Below, in pieces: positions 1-5,302 of a stretch of 10,926 nt of DNA. How positions within the stretch are numbered: position 1 is the first letter of the stretch; each line of letters begins with the position of its first letter. The notes beneath the pieces are model-generated. The model had not been told where the DNA came from. It saw only the letters and a program-made list of their open reading frames with translations, and ran no database searches. A program made the position numbers and the translations under genes. The DNA lies in assembly GCA_002327315.1 (NCBI GenBank), contig DCVI01000011.1:1-10926 (forward strand). The letters run 5' to 3'. The stretch comes from Syntrophaceae bacterium UBA2192. GTDB lineage: Bacteria > Desulfobacterota > Syntrophia > Syntrophales > UBA2192.

Positions 1-31
1 ACTAATTACCAATTGCCAATTCCCAATTACT
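1..31. repeat. degenerate CCAATT tandem repeat
   Basis: The first 31 bases contain the word CCAATT three times (from about 9, 17 and 24) with a variable base after each copy, giving a degenerate period of 7-8 bases. It lies just upstream of the rubrerythrin-like gene and probably continues to the left. Three other spacers in the window carry differently worded repeats of the same loose style. Confidence 0.5.
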
Positions 32-53
32 GTCTTGCAGAATGGAGGAAACG

Positions 54-512
54 ATGAACTTTGCGACGTTGAAAGATGCGCTTACTTTCGCCATGGACAA
101 GGAGAAAAAAGCCAACGAGCTCTATCTCCTGTTCCGTGGAAAAGTGAAGGACGAAGGGGCAAAAGCTTTGCTCAAGGACCTGGCGGACCAGGAGATGGGA
201 CACTGGAGGATGATCCAGGAAGCCCTCCTGACCGGCGGCGTCGAGGGGATCGGGGCGAAGGCAAAGGGGCGCGATCTCCAGGTCTCGGACTACATGGTGG
301 AGATCGAGCTCACCGCCGACAGCGCTCCCCCGGACATCATGGTCTTTGCCATGCAGATGGAAAAGAAATCCTTCGACTTCTATAACGGCCTTCTTGCGCA
401 GTACAAGGGAACGGGCCTCGAGACCCTCTTCAGCCGGCTTGCCCGCGAAGAGATGCGACACAAGGAAATCCTGGAAAAGGAATACGAAACACACTTCGCA
501 CAATGGATGTAG
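54..512 (+). CDS. rubrerythrin-like ferritin-family diiron protein
   Basis: A 152-residue protein of the rubrerythrin/erythrin branch of the ferritin-like superfamily. Each half carries the diiron signature: ExxAxxxY at residues 17-24 with ExxH at 47-50, then ExxSxxxY at 103-110 with ExxH at 133-136. These give four glutamates and two histidines as expected ligands on a four-helix bundle. No C-terminal rubredoxin CxxC domain is present, so it is not a full rubrerythrin and would need an external electron donor if it acts as a peroxidase. In anaerobes such proteins usually take part in peroxide removal or iron handling in the cytoplasm; the role here is inferred. I chose the ATG at 54 because GGAGG at 44-48 sits 5 bases upstream; the in-frame ATG at 42 overlaps that site. 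It appears to be monocistronic. Confidence 0.9.
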   Translation: MNFATLKDALTFAMDKEKKANELYLLFRGKVKDEGAKALLKDLADQEMGHWRMIQEALLTGGVEGIGAKAKGRDLQVSDYMVEIELTADSAPPDIMVFAMQMEKKSFDFYNGLLAQYKGTGLETLFSRLAREEMRHKEILEKEYETHFAQWM

Positions 513-518
513 CAAGAC

Positions 519-550
519 GGGCATCAGGATTCAGGCATCGGGCGTCAGGC
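519..550. repeat. degenerate GGCATCAGG-type tandem repeat
   Basis: Directly after the rubrerythrin-like gene the sequence runs through variants of GGCATCAGG, TTCAGGCATC, GGGCGTCAGGC, with a period of about 8-10 bases. It is non-coding. A related wording (AATCGGGCATCCGG) recurs near 10153. Confidence 0.45.
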
Positions 551-648
551 GAAAGACAAAAAAGCGTGCGCATTACGACCCTCATGCCGCAGACACGGGG
601 TCCGGGGTATCGGCCTCTTTCTGCATAAATGAAGAGAAAGGATCAGCC

Positions 649-876
649 ATGAAATTCAGGAAATATGTCGAAAAAATGGTCGGTACGGTGGGCGAATTGA
701 CGGCGGACGACGTCACGTACGTGTTTGCCGTTCGTCCTGGCGCGGAACCGAAAAGCCCGGCAAAACTCATCAAGGTGGACGAGGACTTCGTCATCGTCGA
801 GGTAAAATTCCGGCGTTCGAAGGTCCACCGGGTCATTCCCGTCGGGGTCTTTTCGCTGTGCATCTCCGAGGAATAA
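649..876 (+). CDS. 75-residue conserved-looking hypothetical protein
   Basis: I do not recognise this family. The protein is 75 residues, has no signal peptide or membrane segment, and alternates charged and hydrophobic residues in its second half (for example FVIVEVKF, then HRVIPVGVFSL), as in a small beta-sheet or barrel fold. One cysteine lies near the C-terminus. The start at 649 is supported by AAGGA at 638-642, 6 bases upstream; the frame stays open further left, but that part reads as shadow of the upstream gene and repeat. Codon use has the high third-position GC of neighbouring genes. An Sm-like or other small nucleic-acid-binding barrel is conceivable but unsupported by a motif. Confidence 0.7.
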   Translation: MKFRKYVEKMVGTVGELTADDVTYVFAVRPGAEPKSPAKLIKVDEDFVIVEVKFRRSKVHRVIPVGVFSLCISEE

Positions 877-893
877 AAAAACGCGCTGGAGGC

Positions 894-913
894 TCACCGG
901 TTCATCCCGGTGA
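894..913 (-). terminator. hairpin, possible terminator of the minus-strand unit
   Basis: A perfect 7-base-pair stem (TCACCGG / CCGGTGA) with a 6-base loop. Read on the minus strand it follows the microprotein stop, and a run of seven T occurs about 11 bases further on (near 875-882). The gap between stem and T-run is too long for a textbook intrinsic terminator. The plus strand has no T-run, so I do not see it serving the 649-876 gene. Confidence 0.3.
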
Positions 914-953
914 TCTACGGCACGTCATGCGGGAGTGATTGTGCAGACGGGCC

Positions 954-1028
954 CTACTCGATGATGGCGTAAAGCCAGGCACCGACAATCGAAAAGCTTA
1001 CGGTTATGACGAAGAGGTACTCGTACAC
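954..1028 (-). CDS. 24-residue single-helix membrane microprotein
   Basis: A tiny minus-strand reading frame starting with GTG at 1028-1026 and ending TAG at 954. It begins MYEYLFVIT, continues with a hydrophobic helix (VSFSIVGAWLYAII) and ends in glutamate: one transmembrane segment with an acidic tail. GGAGG (1040-1036) lies 7 bases upstream of the GTG, ideal spacing. In-frame ATGs at 1034 and 1046 are alternatives, but the first is 1 base from GGAGG and the second lies upstream of it with no site of its own. Size and layout (aromatic residues first, one helix, terminal Glu) resemble small oxidase subunits such as CydX, but no cytochrome bd genes are nearby, so this is only a resemblance. 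A sigma-54-like promoter and a structured leader precede it on the same strand. Confidence 0.5.
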   Translation of the reverse strand: MYEYLFVITVSFSIVGAWLYAIIE

Positions 1029-1046
1029 TGCCATGCCTCCATGCAT

Positions 1047-1274
1047 TTGCAAAGGCTGACCAGGATACCGTGCCAGACGAATACCCCAGTCAGTTTATGA
1101 ACTCCCTGTCGGTAGCTTCCTCTATCAATGGTAACCTTTTTGACCCCTCCCGGGGTTCTCTTCGGGTTCATCTTGAGGTGCTGAAGCTAGCGGGAGTGTC
1201 ATTTCCCTTCAGCCTTAGTATCGGCTGTTTCGAGTCCAACCTTTAGAGGTTTGGAAAAGCAATCTGCTTTATGA
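1047..1274 (-). other. structured leader or candidate non-coding RNA
   Basis: Between the sigma-54-like element and the microprotein lies about 230 bases with no credible reading frame but several strong inverted repeats. GCTGAAG (1180-1186) pairs with CTTCAGC (1207-1213), with an inner GGA/TCC stem. CAGCC (1211-1215) can instead pair with GGCTG (1223-1227), so these two hairpins exclude each other. ACCCC pairs with GGGGT around a 4-base loop near 1143-1156. TGAAC-T-CCC near 1097 is complementary, with one bulge, to GGGTTCA near 1164. I do not match it to a riboswitch class I know. The minus strand is inferred from the promoter and microprotein; the pairing alone does not fix the strand. Confidence 0.35.
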
Positions 1275-1284
1275 TCTGCAGAAT

Positions 1285-1300
1285 TGCTAAAACCGTGCCA
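1285..1300 (-). promoter_or_regulatory. sigma-54-like -24/-12 promoter
   Basis: On the minus strand the sequence is TGGCACGGTTTTAGCA. It has the invariant GG and GC dinucleotides 10 bases apart, the full TGGCACG of the -24 element and one mismatch in the -12 element (TAGCA for TTGCA). It points toward the structured leader and the microprotein at 954-1028. Transcription would start near 1274. Confidence 0.5.
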
Positions 1301-1302
1301 CT

Positions 1303-1350
1303 TTCAGCGCTTCAGGCAGTTTCCTCATCCTGTCACGCACGAGCGCTGAA
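1303..1350. repeat. inverted repeat TTCAGCGCT...AGCGCTGAA
   Basis: Two perfect 9-base arms (1303-1311 and 1342-1350) separated by 30 bases. Each arm contains the self-palindrome AGCGCT, so it could equally be two operator half-sites 36 bases apart. It sits immediately upstream of the sigma-54-like element on the minus strand, where a regulator could bind. It is followed by CCGGAATCCGG (1351-1361), a word that recurs near 10165. Confidence 0.45.
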
Positions 1351-1373
1351 CCGGAATCCGGCAACGCCTTGAC

Positions 1374-1571
1374 GTGAAATCAGAAAATGAAGTAAGCTGC
1401 CGGAAAAGCCGGGCCCGCCTCCTGTCCATCGGCTATCTTGACAGAAAGCGTCAGGTCATCTATTCTTCTCCCGTCGAAAGTCCGCAATGGACACCCGCCG
1501 TGGCAGATAGCGCCGCGGAGATGTTCCGGAAGCTCCTCTGCGAAGGAAAGGACACGACACGGAAGAAGTAG
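1374..1571 (+). CDS. doubtful small ORF (65 residues)
   Basis: A GTG-initiated frame of 65 codons without recognisable family, signal peptide or membrane segment. Its third-position GC is moderately high, mainly in the second half, which weakly favours coding. Against it: no Shine-Dalgarno site before the GTG, and a good sigma-70 promoter for the next gene lies inside it. It could be a decayed gene, a genuine small protein with another start, or chance. Confidence 0.2.
   Translation: MKSENEVSCRKSRARLLSIGYLDRKRQVIYSSPVESPQWTPAVADSAAEMFRKLLCEGKDTTRKK
1438..1466 (+). promoter_or_regulatory. sigma-70 promoter for the PA2779-peptidase-TPR unit
   Basis: A perfect -35 TTGACA (1438-1443), a 17-base spacer and a -10 TATTCT (1461-1466, 4 of 6 consensus positions). 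Transcription would begin near 1473, giving a leader of about 140 bases before the ATG at 1616. That leader contains a small GCCGC/GCGGC hairpin near 1571-1586. Confidence 0.5.
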
Positions 1572-1615
1572 CCGCGCCGTGCGGCGAAAAGAATCTCAAC
1601 GAAGGGGAAAATCCA

Positions 1616-2008
1616 ATGATATCGAGACTTCACAAACCACTCCTGGCGTTAGGAATCGCCATTTACCTGTCCTGCCTCATCGTCTCACCGGCCATCGCCG
1701 GCATGGTGGGAACCATCACGTCCCAGGGGGCCTCGTCCGAGGTCCGTCAGGACGAGATCAGCCGGATCCAGACGGCGCTGGAAACGCAAATCGTGAAGGA
1801 GAAGCTCAAGGCCTACGGGCTTGCCCCGGGCGAGATCGAGCAAAAGCTCCAGGGCCTCTCGGATGAGCAGATTCACATGCTCGCCCAGGCGTCGGACCAA
1901 GTGCTGGCAGGCGGAGACGCGCTGGGCGTCGTCATCGCCATCCTGGTGATTGTCCTCCTGGTCGTCCTGATATTGAAGCTCTCGGACAAGACGGTTGTGG
2001 TCAAATAG
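1616..2008 (+). CDS. PA2779-family small exported membrane protein
   Basis: A 130-residue protein I recognise as PA2779 family. Residues 1-28 form a signal peptide (cleavage expected after AIA, 26-28). An amphipathic region follows with the family pattern of an arginine/glutamine-rich helix, then KLKAYGLAPGEIEQKLQGLS (62-82) and LSDEQIHMLAQASDQ (81-95). GGDALG (99-104) leads into a strongly hydrophobic C-terminal helix (104-121) and a short basic tail. The mature protein would be anchored in the inner membrane by its C-terminus with a periplasmic domain of about 70 residues. AAGGGG at about 1600-1605 is the likely ribosome site. It overlaps or abuts a PA2778-family cysteine peptidase, the usual partner. 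The function is unknown; it is a plausible substrate of that peptidase (inference). Confidence 0.85.
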   Translation: MISRLHKPLLALGIAIYLSCLIVSPAIAGMVGTITSQGASSEVRQDEISRIQTALETQIVKEKLKAYGLAPGEIEQKLQGLSDEQIHMLAQASDQVLAGGDALGVVIAILVIVLLVVLILKLSDKTVVVK

Positions 2009-2012
2009 AGAT

Positions 2013-2504
2013 TTGAAACGAATCATCGCGACCCTGCTTATCCTGCTGGCTTCGAACGCCCTCGCTCTCGAGATCGAGGGCGTTCCTTTCATCCGGCAGG
2101 ACTCGCAGTTCTGCGGCCCTGCCTCTCTCGCCTCCGTGATGACCTACCACGGAATGCCGACGGACCAGAATGCTATAGGAAAAGAGGTCTACAGCGAAAA
2201 ACTCCAGGGGGCTCTCATCACCGATCTCGAAAAGTATGCCCGCCAGAAGGGATTCGAGACAAAGTCCGGCCGGGGGACCGCGGAAGAGTTAAAAGCAGAG
2301 TTGGACCGAAGGCGACCCGTCATCGTCCTCGTGGACCTGGGCTTCTGGGTGGTCTCGAAGCCCCACTACCTCGTAGTCATCGGCTATGACGACGAGGGGT
2401 TCACGGCACACGACGGCTATACGCCCAAGAACCGCTACCCCTACGATCGCTTCGGGGCGATCTGGGGAAAGATGGGGAATGCGTATCTACTGGTGTACAA
2501 ATGA
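2013..2504 (+). CDS. PA2778-family C39-like cysteine peptidase, exported
   Basis: A 163-residue protein with a signal peptide (residues 1-18, ending NALA) and a C39-like papain-fold domain. QFCGPASL (32-39) gives the oxyanion glutamine Q32 and nucleophile C34; KPHYLVVIGYD carries the histidine H118; AHDGY gives the aspartate D134. All catalytic residues are present, so it should be active, in the periplasm, unlike the cytoplasmic C39 domains of bacteriocin ABC exporters. The start is uncertain: TTG at 2013 gives a clean signal peptide right after the upstream stop (2008), while TTG at 1995 would add six residues. No strong ribosome site is visible, so translation is probably coupled to the PA2779-like gene. 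The stop overlaps an ATG at 2501. Pseudomonas-type relatives carry C-terminal TPRs; here they are encoded by the next gene. Confidence 0.85.
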   Translation: MKRIIATLLILLASNALALEIEGVPFIRQDSQFCGPASLASVMTYHGMPTDQNAIGKEVYSEKLQGALITDLEKYARQKGFETKSGRGTAEELKAELDRRRPVIVLVDLGFWVVSKPHYLVVIGYDDEGFTAHDGYTPKNRYPYDRFGAIWGKMGNAYLLVYK

Positions 2505-2524
2505 TGGCGAAAGGCAAAGGGCAC

Positions 2525-2977
2525 ATGAAGAAGTCCATTCTGTTGTTGGCCATTATCGTCCTGGCGGGCTGTGCGATGCCGAAGATGCCACAGATCATCG
2601 TCATCGACGACCCGCTCACGGCCCAGCAGCACAACGACCTCGGGGTGGCTTATGAGGAGAAGGGCGACTACGCCCTCGCGGGAAAGGAATACGAAAAGGC
2701 GATTAAGAAGAACCGGGACTGGGTCATCCCCTACCTGAACCTCGGGCACCTCTATTACCGGCAGGACAAGCTCGACCAGGCGGAAAGGGCTTTGCGCGAA
2801 GGTCTCCGGGTCAAAGGCGACCACCCCGACCTGCTGAACAATCTCGCATGGGTCCTCATGGAAAAGGGGCAACTCAAGGAAGCAAAGACCCTCATCGATA
2901 AGGCCATCTCCGTCGAAGACAAGGAGGAATATCGGGATACGCGCAGGGAAATCATCGAGAGATTGAAGGAGAAGTAG
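2525..2977 (+). CDS. TPR lipoprotein, partner of the C39-like peptidase
   Basis: A 150-residue lipoprotein. The lipobox LAGC places the lipidated cysteine at residue 16; the +2 residue is alanine, so outer-membrane sorting is likely. Three tetratricopeptide repeats follow at about 33-66, 67-100 and 101-134, with typical LG.AY..KGDY..A...Y..A spacing, then a charged C-terminal helix. TPRs bind protein partners. Its position after the peptidase, and the presence of TPRs inside Pseudomonas-type PA2778 proteins, suggest it docks the peptidase or its substrate in the periplasm (inference). I chose ATG 2525 because AAAGG (2510-2514) is suitably spaced and it gives a compact lipoprotein signal; ATG 2501 overlaps the upstream stop as ATGA and could be used by coupling. 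Confidence 0.85.
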   Translation: MKKSILLLAIIVLAGCAMPKMPQIIVIDDPLTAQQHNDLGVAYEEKGDYALAGKEYEKAIKKNRDWVIPYLNLGHLYYRQDKLDQAERALREGLRVKGDHPDLLNNLAWVLMEKGQLKEAKTLIDKAISVEDKEEYRDTRREIIERLKEK

Positions 2978-3135
2978 CCGGCAAAACCACATCGTTTGCC
3001 GCGGCGGCTGGCACGATCGTCAAACGGACTTTGTGCCACACACAGAGTTAGAAGAGTACCCTTACCGGATCACATCTCCGTGCAGCCATGTTTGCCGTGG
3101 TATCTGCTGAACCGGGACGGGTTGGAAGGAAGGCG

Positions 3136-3163
3136 GCGGGGCCGGACACGGCCCCGCTTTTCT
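3136..3163 (+). terminator. rho-independent terminator
   Basis: A perfect 8-base-pair GC stem (GCGGGGCC 3136-3143 / GGCCCCGC 3150-3157) with a 6-base loop, followed at once by TTTTCT. It ends the PA2779-peptidase-TPR transcript about 160 bases after the TPR gene and separates it from the lipid operon. Confidence 0.85.
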
Positions 3164-3302
3164 ATTGCATCTTCAGCCCCTCCATGTGTCTCGTCTTGCA
3201 GGACAAAAGAACACCTCATAAAGCCGACAGCGTGGTTCCATAGACTGTCACTCTACTGCTGGTTCGGTTTTTGCTTCCCTGCTACCCCATATAAGAAGAA
3301 AG

Positions 3303-3333
3303 GGTCTCCTCATTGCCCGGAGACCGCCCGGAG
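3303..3333 (+). promoter_or_regulatory. leader hairpin with duplicated Shine-Dalgarno octamer
   Basis: GGTCTCC (3303-3309) pairs perfectly with GGAGACC (3319-3325). The octamer GCCCGGAG occurs twice, at 3315-3322 inside the hairpin and at 3326-3333, where it supplies the ribosome site 4 bases before the ATG at 3338. The CTCC of the 5' arm could pair with either GGAG copy, so the structure could mask or expose the ribosome site. The pairing is seen; the regulatory role is inferred. Confidence 0.4.
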
Positions 3334-3337
3334 TAGC

Positions 3338-4483
3338 ATGCAATCATCTGTCGGGGCAGGGAAACGCTACACATTCAGGCCTGAAGAGGCGGGGTCCGGC
3401 TTGCTGAAGGTCGGCATCTCGGGAAACCTGTCCCTGGACACGGTGAAGGAGTTCACGGCGGACGTGGAGGGGCTGCTGGACAGAACATCGGCCCCGGCCT
3501 TGATCTTCGACCTCAACGGCATCGAATACCTGGACAGCACAGGCGCCCTGGCCCTCATCCTGTCCCGGGACAAGGCCGCCCGCAAATCCATCCAGTTCCG
3601 CATGACCGGCATGAGCGCCGAAACCGGGCGCATGATCGGAATCGTCTCTCCGGAGGCTGACCGCTGCAGCGAGACGCCGAAGCGGCCGGCCCCGAACGCT
3701 TGGATGCGGGCGCAGGACGTTGCGGCCCGATTATCCGACCGCATGGATCTTCTCTGCCTGTTCGTGGGGGACCTCGCCGCATCCCTGGCCGCGAGCCTCG
3801 TTCGCCCGCGATCCGTCCGCTGGGAAGCCGTCCTGTTCTATATGAAGCGGGCGGGGATGGAGGGCCTTCCCATCGTGGGTCTGATCAGTATCCTGCTGGG
3901 CCTGATCATGGCCTTCATGGCATCCCTGCAGTTGCGCATGTTCGGGGCCAACCTGTATGTCGCCTCCCTCGTGTCGATTTCCCTTGTGAAGGAACTCGGT
4001 CCGATCATGACCGCCATCCTCTTCGCGGGACGTTCCGGTTCGGCATTTTCGGCGGAAATAGGGACGATGCGGGTGAACGAGGAAATCGATGCCCTGTCGA
4101 CGATGGGATTCGAGCCTGTCAATTTCCTCGTCGTGCCGAAGGTCATCGCCTCCATCCTCGTCGTGCCGATCCTGACGCTCTATGCCGACGTCCTGGGGAT
4201 CCTCGGGGGGCTTTTCGTGGGCATTGCCGGGATGGACCTGACGGTTCAGTCGTATCTGCAGCAGACCAAGGAGAGTCTCGAGGTGTTTGACGTCGTTACG
4301 AGCCTGTTCAAATCCATGTGCTTTGCCGCCATGATTGCGGCCATCTCCTGTCACCATGGATTCCAGGCAAGAGGGGGCGCGGAGGCCGTAGGTTCCGCCA
4401 CCACCTCCGCGGTTGTGTCTTCGATCTTCCTGATCATCATCACGGATTCGGCATTCGCGATCATGCTGCATTACATCCGTTAG
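3338..4483 (+). CDS. mlaE: STAS-MlaE fusion, lipid ABC transporter permease
   Basis: A 381-residue inner-membrane permease of the MlaE (Ttg2B/YrbE) family with an N-terminal STAS domain. STAS covers about residues 21-115, including FDLNGIEYLDSTGALAL (57-73) with the conserved D-S-T-G turn. The permease domain starts near 135 and has the family signature around ELGPIMTAILFAGRSGSAFS (219-238), then AEIGTMRVNEEIDAL (239-253), and several hydrophobic helices to the C-terminus. In E. coli the STAS partner MlaB is a separate protein bound to the ATPase; here it is fused to the permease, so no separate mlaB is needed. The ATG at 3338 is chosen for GGAG at 3330-3333 and because it starts just before the STAS fold; the upstream open frame crosses the terminator and is not protein-like. 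It is first of four genes transporting phospholipid or other hydrophobic substrates between the membranes. Confidence 0.9.
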   Translation: MQSSVGAGKRYTFRPEEAGSGLLKVGISGNLSLDTVKEFTADVEGLLDRTSAPALIFDLNGIEYLDSTGALALILSRDKAARKSIQFRMTGMSAETGRMIGIVSPEADRCSETPKRPAPNAWMRAQDVAARLSDRMDLLCLFVGDLAASLAASLVRPRSVRWEAVLFYMKRAGMEGLPIVGLISILLGLIMAFMASLQLRMFGANLYVASLVSISLVKELGPIMTAILFAGRSGSAFSAEIGTMRVNEEIDALSTMGFEPVNFLVVPKVIASILVVPILTLYADVLGILGGLFVGIAGMDLTVQSYLQQTKESLEVFDVVTSLFKSMCFAAMIAAISCHHGFQARGGAEAVGSATTSAVVSSIFLIIITDSAFAIMLHYIR

Positions 4484-4531
4484 GATCGCACGCCCCCATG
4501 AGGGCGACCGGGAGGCAGGAAAGGCAGCGAG

Positions 4532-5299
4532 ATGAAGGGTTCCGGACAGCCGGTCATCGACATACGGGGAATCTCCGCCTACTACAGGGACCACCGCGTT
4601 CTGGAGGACGTCAGCCTCCGGGTATTGCGGGGAGAGATCTTCGTGGTCGTCGGGGAGAGCGGTTGCGGAAAATCCACCCTGCTGAAATGCATGACCGGTC
4701 TCTACCGCCCCGACCAGGGCAGGGTCTTGATCCATGACACGGACCTGATCTTGGCCGATGATGAAGCCCTGCTCCGGGTAAAAAGGCGCTTCGGCGTGCT
4801 TTTCCAGTCCGGTGCGCTGATCGGGTCCATGACCCTTGCGGAAAACATCGCGTTGCCGCTCACGGAGCAGACGGATCTCGATCCGGGCTTCATCGACGAG
4901 ATCGTCCGGATGAAGCTTCGTCTTGTCAACCTGGCCGGCTACGAGGACGCCTTTCCATCGGAGCTCTCGGGGGGGATGAAAAAGCGCGCAGGCATCGCGC
5001 GGGCCCTTGCGCTCGATCCGCAGATCCTGTTTCTGGACGAGCTGTCGGCGGGCCTGGACCCGGTGACCTCGGCAGGGCTGGATCAGCTCGTAAAGGTCAT
5101 CAATGCGGGCATGGGAACGACCATGGTCATCGTGAGTCATGAATTGAACTCCATCATGACGATCGCCGACCGGATCATCATGCTGGACAAGAAAGCCAGG
5201 GGGATCATCGCGGAAGGCAACCCCCGGGAGATCAGTGAAAACGCCTCCGACCCGAGGGTTCACCGGTTTTTCAACCGAATCCCCCCGAAAGGTTTCTGA
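4532..5299 (+). CDS. mlaF: MlaF-like lipid ABC transporter ATPase
   Basis: A 255-residue ABC ATPase of the MlaF/Ttg2A/LinL type. Motifs in order: Walker A GESGCGKST (41-49), Q-loop FQSG (91-94), signature LSGGMKKR (145-152), Walker B ILFLDE (165-170) with the catalytic glutamate, D-loop SAGLDP (172-177) and switch histidine H203. FQSGALIGSMT and the MKKR form of the signature are typical of the lipid (Mla) subgroup. The residue after the Walker B glutamate is leucine instead of the common proline; this does not remove a catalytic residue. AGGAAAGG (4517-4524) lies 7 bases before the ATG. It couples ATP hydrolysis in the cytoplasm to the STAS-MlaE permease encoded just upstream. Confidence 0.92.
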   Translation: MKGSGQPVIDIRGISAYYRDHRVLEDVSLRVLRGEIFVVVGESGCGKSTLLKCMTGLYRPDQGRVLIHDTDLILADDEALLRVKRRFGVLFQSGALIGSMTLAENIALPLTEQTDLDPGFIDEIVRMKLRLVNLAGYEDAFPSELSGGMKKRAGIARALALDPQILFLDELSAGLDPVTSAGLDQLVKVINAGMGTTMVIVSHELNSIMTIADRIIMLDKKARGIIAEGNPREISENASDPRVHRFFNRIPPKGF

Positions 5300-5302
5300 G
5301 AC

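Larger units (their letters stand above)
2978..3337. other. intergenic spacer before the lipid-transport operon
   Basis: There is no credible gene here, although the permease frame is open leftwards to 2996. It holds a 7-base-pair hairpin (CGGCAAA 2979-2985 / TTTGCCG 2995-3001) just after the TPR gene stop, a strong terminator (3136-3163) and a leader hairpin (3303-3325). Promoter candidates for the operon are weak: TTGCAG (3196-3201) with TAAAGC 17 bases on, or a -10-like TATAAG (3290-3295) without a clear -35. Confidence 0.5.

Noticed and set aside
3040..3163. Possible SRP-like or other small RNA before the terminator
   Set aside because: GGAAGGAAGGCGG superficially recalls the 4.5S RNA tip, but the required flanking helix and loop sequence are absent, so I see only a 3' untranslated region and terminator.
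2996..3337. Upstream extension of the STAS-MlaE frame
   Set aside because: It would run through a strong terminator and encodes an Arg/Pro/Cys-rich stretch unlike protein; the ATG at 3338 has a ribosome site and starts just before the STAS domain.
4532..5299. Loss of function in the ATPase because Pro is replaced by Leu after Walker B
   Set aside because: The catalytic glutamate and all other motifs are intact; this position varies within the lipid-transport ATPases.
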